DNA from: Furfurilactobacillus rossiae DSM 15814
GTDB lineage: Bacteria > Bacillota > Bacilli > Lactobacillales > Lactobacillaceae
Length of the DNA stretch: 64,000 nt
Assembly (NCBI RefSeq): GCF_000428925.1
Contig: NZ_AUAW01000010.1
Location: 44,967-108,966 of the forward strand
Reading direction: 5' to 3'
Shown: in pieces, positions 46,301 to 53,176 of the stretch
Numbering within the stretch: position 1 is the stretch's first letter
Layout of the letters: every line of letters starts with the position of its first letter
Notes under the pieces: generated by a model
Databases searched by the model: none
Seen by the model: only the letters and a program-made list of their open reading frames with translations
What the model was told of the DNA's origin: nothing
Made by a program: the position numbers and the translations under genes

Positions 46301-47418
46301 GTATCGCCGGCAGCATCGGATCCAGGCATAATAACTAATCCATTTAAGGCGCTTTGAACCTGTTCTTGTGCCTGCTTCAACGCAATTGGCGAAGAAGTGT
46401 CAGTCAAACTGGCTGCATTGGCTAAAGCAGTATTGAGCACTGCATATGATGCACTGGTATACTTTGACCGCACAATGTCCTTGACCTTTGCGAGCACCCC
46501 AGAATAGTTCGCCCATGCACTATTGGAAGTTGCGTCAGAAGTAGCGGTTGTAGCGGCGCCGGAAGTGCCGTTAGAAGTGACACCCATAGTTGCACCAGAT
46601 GTAGGAGCAGCTGTGGCATCAGAGGTGACGCCAGAAGTCGGCGTTGTAGCGGCAGTGCTAGTAGCATCCATCTGAGTGATTTCCTGCGGCGTGCCAGTTT
46701 CTGCAAACGCCTTGAGGGCAGCCGTCTTTGCATCAGCAACCTGCTGACTCGTCGCGTCATTTGGCAATACCGTAACCGTTGGTGCCTGGCTAGTAGGTGT
46801 GGCTGTTGCTGACGAGCTATCACTAGTGACGCCGTTTTGCTTCCCACTAGCAGCCGATGTAGGTGACTGACTCCCCATTGGTGCAGTGGAGGCAGCCATT
46901 GGCGTGGCACTTAATTGCGGCGCCTGACTGGCCTGAGGCGTAGCTACTGACTTAGTTTGGACATTTGTCGTGCTAACTGGTGCTTGGCTAGCCGCAGATG
47001 TTGCGTTGATTTGTAGTGGTTGCTGTTGGGTCTTAGTGTTCTGCTCAATAGTCGTTTGATCCGTCGATGCTGTAGACGTGGACTTCTGGGCGACACTATT
47101 CGCCTGACTAACCGGCATTGTTGCCGAACCAACAGGCTGTTGTACGGCACTAGCAGTCGCCTGGTTTTGCGTTACTGTCGACGTAAACTCCAGTGGCGTG
47201 TTGGTTTGCTTCGTAGCGTCCGATTGTGGATCATTCGGCGCCCCGCCGCCATTAGGATCTGTTGCTGCTTCAACGTTCTTTTCGCTATTAACGAGGAAGC
47301 CGCCGAACGTAAATACAGTAATTCCGGCAAACAGCCATTGCTTGCCAGACTTATACATCTTGTAATGCTCTTTCTCACTTGTTATCGTATCTGCGATTTC
47401 TTTATTCCTGCGAGACAT
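37396..47418 (-). CDS. Giant cell-wall adhesin 2 (KxYKxGKxW signal, LPDTG sorting motif)
   Basis: About 3340 residues, same plan as adhesin 1. Signal peptide with KMYKSGKQW (residues 20-28); Ser/Thr/Gln-rich glycosylation-prone stretch (~60-230); FIVAR-like helical modules to ~810; globular head with GSWDTVSTTNTGHDISFG (~817-1030); Ig-like beta domains (~1100-1340); FIVAR; two consecutive Ala-rich coil modules (~1488-2040), against one in adhesin 1; a SDGG/DPxGK repeat stalk (~2044-2800); two modules ending in xKDxYDNT; then a Ser/Thr/Asn/Gly-rich linker in place of the collagen-like tract. C-terminus: LPDTGE (near 3294), hydrophobic span, AKRRKH tail. The ATG at 47418 has AAGGGGG upstream. 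Likely a glycosylated adhesin exported by an accessory Sec route and sortase-anchored; the ligand is unknown. Confidence 0.9.
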   Translation of the reverse strand: MSRRNKEIADTITSEKEHYKMYKSGKQWLFAGITVFTFGGFLVNSEKNVEAATDPNGGGAPNDPQSDATKQTNTPLEFTSTVTQNQATASAVQQPVGSATMPVSQANSVAQKSTSTASTDQTTIEQNTKTQQQPLQINATSAASQAPVSTTNVQTKSVATPQASQAPQLSATPMAASTAPMGSQSPTSAASGKQNGVTSDSSSATATPTSQAPTVTVLPNDATSQQVADAKTAALKAFAETGTPQEITQMDATSTAATTPTSGVTSDATAAPTSGATMGVTSNGTSGAATTATSDATSNSAWANYSGVLAKVKDIVRSKYTSASYAVLNTALANAASLTDTSSPIALKQAQEQVQSALNGLVIMPGSDAAGDTNALIAADQTHYPVSDASQYTIAAWQAYQDALSAAQNAASDNATTANTLAVLSKKLNDATANLELNKADVLFGKLTSSLGSAATAIDNAGTFTIASIQNLKKAQAVAQKLTATSSAQDIQDALTALNAAQSALIPAGSLKNLQDQLNTAKSTYMNFQSSDATATNYAYNAYTKASWDSFTSAYVYARAVMNNNAATQDQLSNAIFNLKQATQQLVSEKAAQDELNTTITGAQQLLAENNGGAYSTDSTYNLNVAVQAAQALLDSTGAPLKTTTTDELVNATTVIQNAVNQLSTVANTDWADLNKMISDSKLLNPANFDGKTYGNLVDARSNAVADLYDEPSSASVRTDTSNLQTAIWGTIANDSAAASARAALGQIITSEGAVDPSLYTNETYGIYKSILDNALNLMNTGSLDTKKLQQAVSDLPFYFNNLLKTVDADQTAAVVNIQKTSGTMTLGIGSWDTVSTTNTGHDISFGAAGSFNKTNDGNGTMITKITLPASLTPFFKTSNWQDYTQLAYNIEVSNGLIPTDTGTGLTFGNVDPSKAISLTDALAKTHVISSTAGSVSDFKLSLSFDAQGRPVLTIITGKSAKTGTYNNDQFWFRIGISNWAKDSHQWLARTTGDQASNEVIVESHINGLPSISQIGKSTILANHYSSTVPDEVTPPDAGLNYSSDAITAPDPAVKNRSDGGIAMVGLTSTDSEAPEKLVQQAVPQFKTSNVSSDIVQGTNTITGNVAVDHTTDDPGDTYQVVFNDTKKVTITNSDGTKSTAYQVVATAVGNIDSNGNYTASFGRHDGTTMSGVTVQTGDIVTAYIQRVNTISGAISQGTMGYAIASVPSAQTPFVYVDSDTVKVGSSKITGTISSLVASSVTASDAVNKKVSPDDMNVYTVTVTVYNPDGSVNASNNTQVEKDGSWTSTVGTPLTAGKYVQATAHVLQGIVSGTNAVQPTGVQLTDLDTNVSDSIYVLANKDVLNAAISDGTTVQGSVADPAYATATKDDWANLNKQMTAAITVNNDKAATQDAVNDAVKNLDAAITQITKSKNGLEASIKSAPAATEAQKYTPTTWSNMQAALTAATLLDAKPADTLTAAQITDATNALLDAINGLQFMSASQTTGTAAGEATSNATTANSDAENATANASAAAQNADLATSAASQAAALAAQGSDGTTDLIQAAINYTTAQGLASQAALNAQRATAEANAASAAAAQATSAAVAANTPEAKALANDAATAAKKAVDNAAAAKVAANSVANAVVAATAAYDAARANIATSTANTAIKDAQKQNSAASDAITQGDKTAALAALTTADTDVAQATKALGQASDALKVAQSEADATSTAAALPTATDNDRTAATNAENVYQAASDAATAAQKNLAAIQTAVQATRKVAEAMTDAGTKADPATSDATTKATTAASNATSDATTADSNAVDANNAAIAANSDAADVATLTKAGSDATDALISDAVNVASAANLASQATSNAAKATSEATVASAAASDAAVAATKAGTDAAKSLATSASEAAAAAMQKATDATKAAQTATNAAKAAQATYDAAKANVATAAASAAASDAAAQLKTANAEITKGNQDAASDALSAASVDNTKATAQYNAASAASSTATAEAKALTDAASGADATDADKTNAAAAAQAAKDADANLQAAKANVDKAATDYTTAHTSYTNMTPGAGTVENSDGSETTTVKNADGSTTTTTKDKNGKVIDTLTTKPDGSTDDVKYGSDGSSTETKKNPTGNVTQTVVTNSDGSKITTTPNDDGSVTTVTQDKSGATTSTQTKDPFGGNTTTTTPTSDGGSQTVKKTAAGKTIETSTTNPTTHDTTTVTPTSDGGQKTVVTDPNGKVISTTITDASDKPVSTSTVDPTTGDTTTTTPTSDGGQKTVVTDPNGKVISTTITDADDKPVSKSTVDPKTGNTTTTTPTTNGGTHTVVTDPNGKVISDVTKDSTGKTTNEIMTDPTTGDTSTTTPTSDGGTHTVVTDASGKTISETTKDSTGNLSSSTTTDPKTGNTATTTPTSDGGEQTVVKDPSGKTISTTTTNPKTGDTTTVTPTSDGGAKTVVTDPNGSTISTTITDKDGKQIDKTTTDPTTGDVTHETTGSDGQHITQTTGSDGQIISHQVTDPTNPKQKVTTTTTSDGGTVTEMTDADGNVIKRVTRDPNGNVVKTETMDPKTSDTTTVTPTSDGGSKTVVTDGTGKVISTTITDANGKVISDSKTDPVTGNTTTTTPNKDNPANTDITTPTSDGGKQIVTKDPQGNVIKTVTEDPSGKPIKTVVTDPKTGNTITTTPTSDGGQEIVTKDPQGNVIKDVIEDPSGKPIKTTTTDPKTGETTVTTPTSDGGTTSQTTGSDGKPISNTTTEPTSDGGSTSTTTDPTGKPISSTVTDPHGDTTMTTPNSDGTTTVVKKDPAGNLISSTTTDPTTGKQTITTPTTDGKGTVQTTKGPNGNVTEELTTNSDGSTSDKQFNPDGSYTIVDRDPSKKVTGATFGATDGSKTTFAKNPDGTTTVTATDKNGKVTDTKTIPANGGDATVGNVPVSVGSDGTMVDHATKPNGVTTRVNPDGTIALFRSMVDPVSTFVTKDDFYDNTQPKTTVQKNPDGSTVSVTTDPTTKAVTDATLKGSDGSTVTLKRNADGTTTATTTDKDGKVTGSATIPSTGGSATVGTTPITVDSDGTMIVAGPTQGSTGTKINPDGTVSLFRELVDAVGVEVGKKDYYDNTTPTSSSASDSDNGNSTGSTNAGSNATPGNSAGAGSTSSTSNTGSGSNNTGVPGSTGTGSNSTGSTSTTGGSSAPTSTVGSTANAISNAVTEARPSNNSATSEASSNAPQPNVASVEPSVTVGAHQGTNMGTPVAPSPTVVPTIGGLSTNTTVSGNSNAEAQPLANTIVGSPMTSTVRLNSGSASTVTTGMKGETPATKAATDGILPDTGEDTDTAGVMGLLGVAGLTAGSAMYMAKRRKHEALEHATDKRH
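39010..41290 (-). repeat. SDGG/DPxGK repeat array of adhesin 2
   Basis: About 25 units of ~30 residues of the type TTTPTSDGGxxTVVTDPNGKVIST, more regular than in adhesin 1. Neighbouring units differ mainly by synonymous or conservative changes, a sign of recent unit duplication. Confidence 0.85.
41310..42960 (-). repeat. Duplicated Ala-rich helical module of adhesin 2
   Basis: Two ~270-residue copies, one around GSDGTTDLIQAAINYTTAQ and one around GSDATDALISDAVNVASAA, with the junction near 42110. Both align with the single Ala-rich module of adhesin 1. Confidence 0.75.
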
Positions 47419-47424
47419 AATCAA

Positions 47425-47958
47425 TACCCCCTTGAAAGTGAATCCAAATTGTAATTGATTTAATATTCATCGCTGGCTAAATCGTCGTCTCGCTATATGT
47501 ACATCGACGATTGGTCACGAAATTGCACCAAAGTAAGTTAACAAACCAACCATTGTTCAAGTCCATCTTTAACTTGAACTAATGTCTAGTTACTAAACAA
47601 TTACCACCTCTAACCTGATTCCAAAAGCAGTTTAGCACGCTTAAATATTGTTTGTACACAAATTGCAAACGACCAAATCGAAAATTTGATCACCTACAAT
47701 TAAGATTGACAGGACGCGTTTTTAGACCAGTTTCGAAATCAGTTGTGCACCAAGTAGTTTCAAGTTTAAGATTATAAAATGATAAGTGAATAACATTTAC
47801 AGTTGCTAACCATTTTAGTTAACTTACACCCGCCTTTTTGCTAGTAAAGTTTCTAGTAGCTGTACCTTTTCTTGACAAAATCAAACACATTTATGGACGA
47901 TTGTTATTCATATCCTTTTCCTAACATGAACAGAATAGATACTGAACGTTTATATTGG
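47425..47958 (-). other. 534-bp upstream region of adhesin 2
   Basis: No supported ORF. It contains GCGTGCTAAACT on the minus strand near 47633 (extended -10, in the position equivalent to adhesin 1), the shared 21-bp element at 47736-47756, and otherwise AT-rich sequence up to the end of mleR. Confidence 0.55.
47736..47756 (-). promoter_or_regulatory. 21-bp element shared by both adhesin upstream regions (copy 2)
   Basis: Identical to 34970-34990, with TTAAG-like sequence also shared shortly after it. Located about 318 bp before the adhesin 2 start codon. Confidence 0.65.
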
Positions 47959-48837
47959 TCATCTTAAGCGCTTTAAATCATCAATAAATTGCTGTTGCAT
48001 CTCATTTGGCACAAAACCTTGCCGGTACGCGAGTGAAATATTAAAACGTTCTGTCAGGGCATCCGCAATCGTCAGCGAGGCAACCTCATCCCCCGACTTA
48101 ATGGCATCACTAACCATGATGCTGACGCCAAGGTTTTCTGCCACTAATCCCTTGATCAAGTTAATGTCTGGCGACTTATAAATGACGTTTGGCGTGAAAC
48201 CGGCCGTTTTTGAATAAGCAGTCAGCGCCGCCGGATGAATAAAATTATCCGTTAACGTGACGAACCGTTCCTTAGCGAGTTCGTGAAAGCTTACCCGGTC
48301 ACGTTGAGCCAGAGGGTGCTGCTTGCTGACGATGACGTGAAAGGGCCGCTCCGCCAGTAACTGCGTGTGCAATAGGTCATTTGGTAGTGGCTGAATTGAA
48401 CCCAACAATGCGATGTCGATATCGCCATTCTTCAATTCTTTTAGCAACTGGTCAGAACCAGCCTCCCGTGTGCGGATATGTGTGAGAATGCCGTCTGCCA
48501 TCAGTTTACCCGCTAATTTGGGAAAGTAGACCGTTCCAATAATTGGTGGCAAGCCAAACCGAATGGTCGTCGCTTTGGTCTGAATAATCTCCTGTTGTGA
48601 TAATTTCAAATTTTGCAAAATCAAAGTGGCCCGCCGTTGTAAAATTTCTCCTGCCGGGGTCAAATGTGCCTGTGCGTGGGTCCGGTCCCGTTGAATCAAG
48701 GTATCACCGAACTCTGTTTCCAACCGTTTAATCGCTAACGTGATGGTTGGCTGACTAACGTGAAACTGAGTTGCGGCGGCGGAAAAGTTTTGACGCTCCG
48801 CCACAGCCATAAAGTATTTCAAATCACGTGTATTCAT
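47959..48837 (-). CDS. mleR: LysR-type regulator of malolactic fermentation
   Basis: 292 residues. N-terminal winged HTH (MNTRDLKYFMAVAERQNFSAAATQFHVSQPTITLAIKRLE) and a C-terminal LysR substrate domain (from ~90). It is divergent from the malolactic enzyme gene over a 107-bp AT-rich gap, the classical mleR-mleS arrangement. In other lactic acid bacteria MleR activates malolactic genes in response to L-malate, and this role is inferred from position. A GCGCTTT stretch in its 3' end is coding. Confidence 0.88.
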   Translation of the reverse strand: MNTRDLKYFMAVAERQNFSAAATQFHVSQPTITLAIKRLETEFGDTLIQRDRTHAQAHLTPAGEILQRRATLILQNLKLSQQEIIQTKATTIRFGLPPIIGTVYFPKLAGKLMADGILTHIRTREAGSDQLLKELKNGDIDIALLGSIQPLPNDLLHTQLLAERPFHVIVSKQHPLAQRDRVSFHELAKERFVTLTDNFIHPAALTAYSKTAGFTPNVIYKSPDINLIKGLVAENLGVSIMVSDAIKSGDEVASLTIADALTERFNISLAYRQGFVPNEMQQQFIDDLKRLR

Positions 48838-48944
48838 TTTTAATAATCTCCATATTGTTATCTTTTATATCAAACTAACTGTTTGACTATGATTATAACA
48901 GGGTTGTATCTTTAATTTATCAAAACGTCCATGGAGGCATTAAT

Positions 48945-50594
48945 ATGAAAATGACACCAACTGAAATTTTAGAAGATCCATTTTTAAATAAGGGCACTGC
49001 GTTTACCGACGCCGAACGCCGCGAATTTGGTCTGATTGGTTTGTTGCCACCACGCGTCCAAACGATGGAAAATCAGTTAGACCGTGTTTATGCGCAGTAT
49101 CAAGCCAAGTCCACCATGTTGGACAAGCGTCTGTACTTGATGAATCTATTCAATGAAAACCGGATTCTCTTCTATAAGCTTTTTAGTCAACATGTCGTTG
49201 AATTTATGCCCGTTGTATACGATCCAACCATTTCTGAAACGATTGAAAATTACAGTGAACTATTTTTAAGCTCACAATATGCGGCCTTCCTCTCCATTGA
49301 CGACCCCGATGACATGGCGACAACCTTAAAGAATGTGGCTGGCGACCGCGACATTCAGTTGGTCGTTGTCACAGATGGTGAAGGAATTCTCGGCATCGGT
49401 GACTGGGGCGTTCAAGGGGTCGATATTTCTGTCGGTAAGCTCATGGTTTACACCGCCGCAGCTGGCATTGATCCTCACAAAGTCTTACCTGTTGTTCTGG
49501 ACACTGGTACTAACAATGAATCCTTGCTGAACGATCCCCTTTATCTCGGCAATCACCACAAACGTGTCGAAGGCGACAAGTATTACCAATTCGTCGATCA
49601 GTTTGTTACCACTGCTGAATCGCTCTTCCCGAATATGTACCTTCATTTTGAAGACTTTGGTCGCAATAATGCCGCTAAAATTTTGCAGAAGTATCAGCGC
49701 CAGTATGTCACCTTCAACGATGATATTCAGGGGACTGGTATCATCACCCTCGCTGGCATCCTCGGCGCATTGAACATTTCAAAGCAAAAATTGACCGACC
49801 AAACCTACCTGACGTTTGGTGCAGGATCCGCTGGTGCCGGCATTGCCAAACGCATTTTCGATGAGATGGTCGAACAGGGTCTGAGTGCCGACGAAGCACG
49901 CAAACACTTCTACATGGTCGACAAACAGGGCTTGCTGTTTGATGACATGACTGACCTCACCCCCGAACAACGGCCGTTTGCTCGTCAACGAAGTGAATTT
50001 ACAAACGCAGATGAATTAACCAACCTTGCCGCCGTCGTAAACGCTATCCACCCGACAATTCTAGTTGGTACATCAACTCAACCAGGAACATTCACGGAAG
50101 ACATCGTCCGCGACATGGCGGACCACACGGAACGGCCAATCATTTTCCCACTGTCTAACCCAACCAAGTTAGCAGAAGCCTCCGCTGATGATCTCATCAA
50201 ATGGACCGATGGCCGTGGTTTGATTGCCACAGGGATTCCGGCTCACGATGTTGACTATAACGGTATTACTTATAAAATTGGTCAGGCCAACAACGCACTA
50301 GTTTACCCCGGCTTAGGTCTTGGCACCATCGCCGCTTCTGCCAAAGTGCTAAACGACACGATGATTAGCAAGGCTGCCCACTCACTCGGCGGGATCGTCA
50401 ATGTGAACGAACCCGGTGCAGCCGTATTACCACCCATCGAAAAACTCAATGTCTTTTCCGAAACAGTTGCTGAAGCTGTTGCTCAAAGCGCTGTCGATCA
50501 AGGTTTGAACGAGAAACCGATTGACGACGTGAAGGCTGCCGTCCTGGATACGAAATGGACACCAGAATATACCAAACTGAATTTAGACGACTAA
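48945..50594 (+). CDS. mleS: Malolactic enzyme (L-malate to L-lactate + CO2)
   Basis: 549 residues, the usual length. The N-terminal malic domain has [21 protein letters not shown] and [26 protein letters not shown]; the metal site follows in [14 protein letters not shown] and [12 protein letters not shown]; the NAD-binding Rossmann stretch is [15 protein letters not shown]. It decarboxylates L-malate directly to L-lactate using NAD and Mn2+, deacidifying the medium and aiding proton motive force. The malate permease gene (mleP) that often follows is absent here. A terminator lies downstream. Confidence 0.96.
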   Translation: MKMTPTEILEDPFLNKGTAFTDAERREFGLIGLLPPRVQTMENQLDRVYAQYQAKSTMLDKRLYLMNLFNENRILFYKLFSQHVVEFMPVVYDPTISETIENYSELFLSSQYAAFLSIDDPDDMATTLKNVAGDRDIQLVVVTDGEGILGIGDWGVQGVDISVGKLMVYTAAAGIDPHKVLPVVLDTGTNNESLLNDPLYLGNHHKRVEGDKYYQFVDQFVTTAESLFPNMYLHFEDFGRNNAAKILQKYQRQYVTFNDDIQGTGIITLAGILGALNISKQKLTDQTYLTFGAGSAGAGIAKRIFDEMVEQGLSADEARKHFYMVDKQGLLFDDMTDLTPEQRPFARQRSEFTNADELTNLAAVVNAIHPTILVGTSTQPGTFTEDIVRDMADHTERPIIFPLSNPTKLAEASADDLIKWTDGRGLIATGIPAHDVDYNGITYKIGQANNALVYPGLGLGTIAASAKVLNDTMISKAAHSLGGIVNVNEPGAAVLPPIEKLNVFSETVAEAVAQSAVDQGLNEKPIDDVKAAVLDTKWTPEYTKLNLDD

Positions 50595-50648
50595 GTTCCA
50601 ACTCGTGCACCTAGCCTGATCGGAGTTGACATTTTGTCGAAAACAAAC

Positions 50649-50698
50649 CGTTCACAATCACCCGTCAATAACTGGCGAGTATTTGTGAACGTTTTTTT
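50649..50698 (+). terminator. Terminator after mleS
   Basis: CGTTCACAA (50649-50657) pairs with TTGTGAACG (50683-50691), followed by T7. Confidence 0.9.
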
Positions 50699-50876
50699 GC
50701 TTATATGTCAATTCAATGCCGATATCCCATTGGCTCACACAAATAACAGCGAGTGCCGACCGTTCATAAACAAACTATTTTCTTTGGCGCATCACCAATA
50801 ATCACCTATCATAAATTTACTAATTGCACATCCAGACTGTTTCGACTAGAATTCAAGGTGAATAGAGGAGATTGCC

Positions 50877-50999
50877 ATGGATAAAGTTAAATTGCAACGC
50901 GCCTTGTGGTATGTCGCTGGGGGCGTCCTAGGATTAGGGTTGCTAACAATGCTTATCGAAGCAATTCACATGATGTGGGTTGTCATGTTTGAAATGTGA
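50877..50999 (+). CDS. 40-residue single-span membrane peptide
   Basis: A short ORF: MDKVKLQRALWYVAGG, then a GLGLLTMLIEAIHMMWVVMF hydrophobic stretch and a Glu-Met end. It has a strong GAGGAG ribosome binding site 6 nt before the ATG and its own perfect terminator immediately after, which together support a real gene. A basic N-terminus with one membrane helix is seen. It could be a small membrane regulator or a toxin-like peptide; I recognise no family. Confidence 0.7.
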   Translation: MDKVKLQRALWYVAGGVLGLGLLTMLIEAIHMMWVVMFEM

Positions 51000-51004
51000 G
51001 TTTG

Positions 51005-51067
51005 AAAAAATACGTTGACGTTTGGTTAACCATCAGAAGATGGCAATTAAACGTCAACGTATTTTTT
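51005..51067. terminator. Terminator after the 40-residue peptide gene
   Basis: A perfect 19-bp inverted repeat (51005-51023 with 51049-51067) with A- and T-runs at its ends. Usable in both directions. Confidence 0.9.
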
Positions 51068-51161
51068 ATTTTATGCAGCATTTAGAAAATCGATTTCATT
51101 AACAAATCCCTTTATTAATTGGTTTTCGTTAATCGTAACCAGTTAACTTTATACAGTTATT

Positions 51162-51959
51162 TTAAAACAGAAATTGTGCTGTTTGCCAAACGACTTCGGG
51201 ATTAGAACGTAACGCTGAGTGCTGAACAGATAAGATATCCCCGTTAATAATGTGCTGCTGGTACGTTTGAACATATTGCGCTGCAAGTGGTCGTAATGCC
51301 TTAACACCAGCAACTGATACCTCTGTGTCCGTGCCTAAGCCCCACACATTACCCCCGATCGCCAGAATCTTCAGATTACGTGGCAGGTCAGCCGCCCGCT
51401 TGAGATAACGGTTATATCTGTGAGCGATGGAAGTATTGCTGTTAATTGTTGCAAACGGACTGGCAATGGCGACCCAATGACGGACTTGCGGTTGTGCGTC
51501 ATGGTGATTGGTAACCAGATAACTATATGCAACGCCACCACCCATCGAATGCGTTACAAAATTAACCTCGGTAATGTGCTGTCGGGTCCGCAATTCATGC
51601 ATAATTTTAGGTAACAGTCTGATTTGAACAGCCGGATCACGATTGTCTGCAAACGCCAATTGAACCAGATAATTAGTTGAGGCCCGTCGATCACCAGAAA
51701 AGCTGAGTTGTCCGCGATGGTTTATGCGAACCAGCTCGCGATGGCTAGCAATCCCTGCCCGTTGCCAATGTGTCGTCATCTGGTCAAAAGCCTTGGCGTT
51801 TGAACCATAACCACCGATAAACACTGTGGCTGTGTGGGTCTGTCTTGCATGAAGTGTCAATAAACGGTGTTGATATAGGAGACTGTGCCCAGCATCCCAC
51901 CCTACAAATCCGAGCAATAAAAGACTAATAATCAGTAAAACCTTGGTATGTCGCTTCAT
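51162..51959 (-). CDS. Membrane-anchored alpha/beta hydrolase (DUF915-type)
   Basis: 265 residues. A basic start and one hydrophobic span (residues 7-24) indicate a signal anchor, so the enzyme works outside the membrane. The fold is alpha/beta hydrolase: VFIGGYGSNAKAFDQM (oxyanion region) and the nucleophile elbow VTHSMGGGVAYSYL. Lactobacilli often have several such DUF915 cell-surface hydrolases with unknown esterase or lipase substrates. It stands alone between terminators. Confidence 0.82.
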   Translation of the reverse strand: MKRHTKVLLIISLLLLGFVGWDAGHSLLYQHRLLTLHARQTHTATVFIGGYGSNAKAFDQMTTHWQRAGIASHRELVRINHRGQLSFSGDRRASTNYLVQLAFADNRDPAVQIRLLPKIMHELRTRQHITEVNFVTHSMGGGVAYSYLVTNHHDAQPQVRHWVAIASPFATINSNTSIAHRYNRYLKRAADLPRNLKILAIGGNVWGLGTDTEVSVAGVKALRPLAAQYVQTYQQHIINGDILSVQHSALRSNPEVVWQTAQFLF

Positions 51960-52044
51960 AATTCATTCGCCACTTTTCTAATTGGCATCATTATAAACTG
52001 TTTTCTTGTAATGAATGAAACAAAAAGAACATTTTTAGTCGTTT

Positions 52045-52075
52045 TTGTACACTTTTTTTAGAATGGTGTTATACT
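52045..52075 (+). promoter_or_regulatory. Predicted promoter of the TetR-HIT-Sir2-GNAT cluster
   Basis: TTGTAC (52045-52050) and TTATAC/TATACT (52069-52075), 18-19 nt apart, 50 bp before the TetR start. Confidence 0.5.
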
Positions 52076-52124
52076 CGTCCACAATTATGAAGGATTTTAG
52101 CTGAGATTGGAAAGGAAGTGTATC

Positions 52125-52766
52125 ATGGCCAAAACTTCAAAGCGAACCGACATGTTACATCATCTTATAAGCTATATGAACATTAACAGATTTTCGGACC
52201 TGCGAATGGACGATATTATCCGGATTGCACATGCAAGCCGCACAACCGTTTACCGTTACTTCTCGTCAAAAGATGATGTAATGATAGCTGTCATTACAGA
52301 GTATTGCGACTTCATCGACGACTTGCAACTACCCACCGCTAATAATGATCAAACGGCCATGCTCATCGGCCTTAATGAATTGATTAAAGCTCAATTACTG
52401 TTTGAGAGCAGTCTGTCGCGCCGTTTTCGCCAAGAATTAGCGACTGAATATCCCCAATTATCTTCAACACTAAATACTGCGATTGAAAAATTTGACCAAC
52501 AACAACGACAATTTTACACGCATGGTCAGACACTGAAATTGTTCAATCAAGCTAACCCAACACTCTGGCTGCTGGCGGATCACGAAATGATTTCCACACT
52601 GCTCGACGAACATTATCTTGTCACCCATTCATTGAGTGCACGACAAGCACTAATTGACTACGTAAACTTTAAATACCAACAAGTGGTGCGTCCCGAATAC
52701 CAAGGACAACTGCGTGTGCGTGACTTAGACCCCACTATCAGCAAACTTCTTCAATCACGATTTTAA
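52125..52766 (+). CDS. TetR-family transcriptional regulator
   Basis: About 213 residues. The N-terminal HTH (DMLHHLISYMNINRFSDLRMDDIIRIAHASRTTVYRYFSSKDDVMIAV) is typical TetR; the C-terminal ~150 residues are a helical ligand and dimer domain without a recognised subtype. The start at 52125 follows AAGGAAG; the frame opens 18 nt earlier. It is followed at 17 bp by a HIT gene, with a 12-bp palindrome in the gap that may be its own operator. Confidence 0.85.
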   Translation: MAKTSKRTDMLHHLISYMNINRFSDLRMDDIIRIAHASRTTVYRYFSSKDDVMIAVITEYCDFIDDLQLPTANNDQTAMLIGLNELIKAQLLFESSLSRRFRQELATEYPQLSSTLNTAIEKFDQQQRQFYTHGQTLKLFNQANPTLWLLADHEMISTLLDEHYLVTHSLSARQALIDYVNFKYQQVVRPEYQGQLRVRDLDPTISKLLQSRF

Positions 52767-52768
52767 GG

Positions 52769-52780
52769 AAGGACGTCCTT
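52769..52780. promoter_or_regulatory. 12-bp palindrome covering the HIT gene ribosome binding site
   Basis: AAGGACGTCCTT is a perfect palindrome and extends imperfectly to GGAAGG/CCTTTCC. It includes the Shine-Dalgarno bases of the next gene, so it could hide the site in an RNA hairpin or serve as an operator. Confidence 0.45.
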
Positions 52781-52783
52781 TCC

Positions 52784-53107
52784 ATGACTACCTCTAAACA
52801 AACCAATTGTCCATTTTGTGACAAGCCAGCTAACGAAATTTTATTATCAAACTATCTGGCGGTCGCTTTTAATGACATTCATCCAATGGCTCCCGGTCAT
52901 ATGTTAATTGTGCCGCGACGGCATTGCCAAACCTTGTTTGACGCCACACCAGAGGAACAACATGCCATGATGGATTTACTATCACAGGCCAAACAATCAC
53001 TCGATGTGCAACTACATCCCCGAGGTTATCAAGTTTTTAGTCATGTCGGCCAAATTGCTGGTCAACGAGTTGATCACGCTCACATTCACCTTGTGCCCGT
53101 TGCGTAA
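52784..53107 (+). CDS. HIT-family nucleotide hydrolase/transferase
   Basis: 107 residues, the normal length for a compact HIT protein. CPFCDKP at the N-terminus can bind zinc; the core has NDIHPMAPGHMLIVPRRH, and the C-terminus HVGQIAGQRVDHAHIHLVPV, with the histidine triad HAHIHL. HIT proteins hydrolyse AMP-linked substrates such as dinucleoside polyphosphates or AMP-amidates. Co-directional with the sirtuin-like and GNAT genes, which suggests a shared regulon. Confidence 0.9.
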   Translation: MTTSKQTNCPFCDKPANEILLSNYLAVAFNDIHPMAPGHMLIVPRRHCQTLFDATPEEQHAMMDLLSQAKQSLDVQLHPRGYQVFSHVGQIAGQRVDHAHIHLVPVA

Positions 53108-53176
53108 ACGTTACCCTCATTACATCCTTCATAATTGACCGTTTATTAATAAAAAATGTTATCGAGGTCCTCAGTC

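Noticed and set aside
24846..47418. Possibility that the two giant ORFs are assembly chimeras
   Set aside because: Both frames stay open over about 10 kb, with complete signal peptides, ordered domains and sorting signals, and different divergence in each domain. This fits true paralogues, although exact repeat numbers could still be wrong.
47959..47980. AAGCGCTTTAAA near the 3' end of mleR as a cre site
   Set aside because: It lies inside the mleR coding sequence near its end and does not precede a gene in a useful position; judged coincidental.
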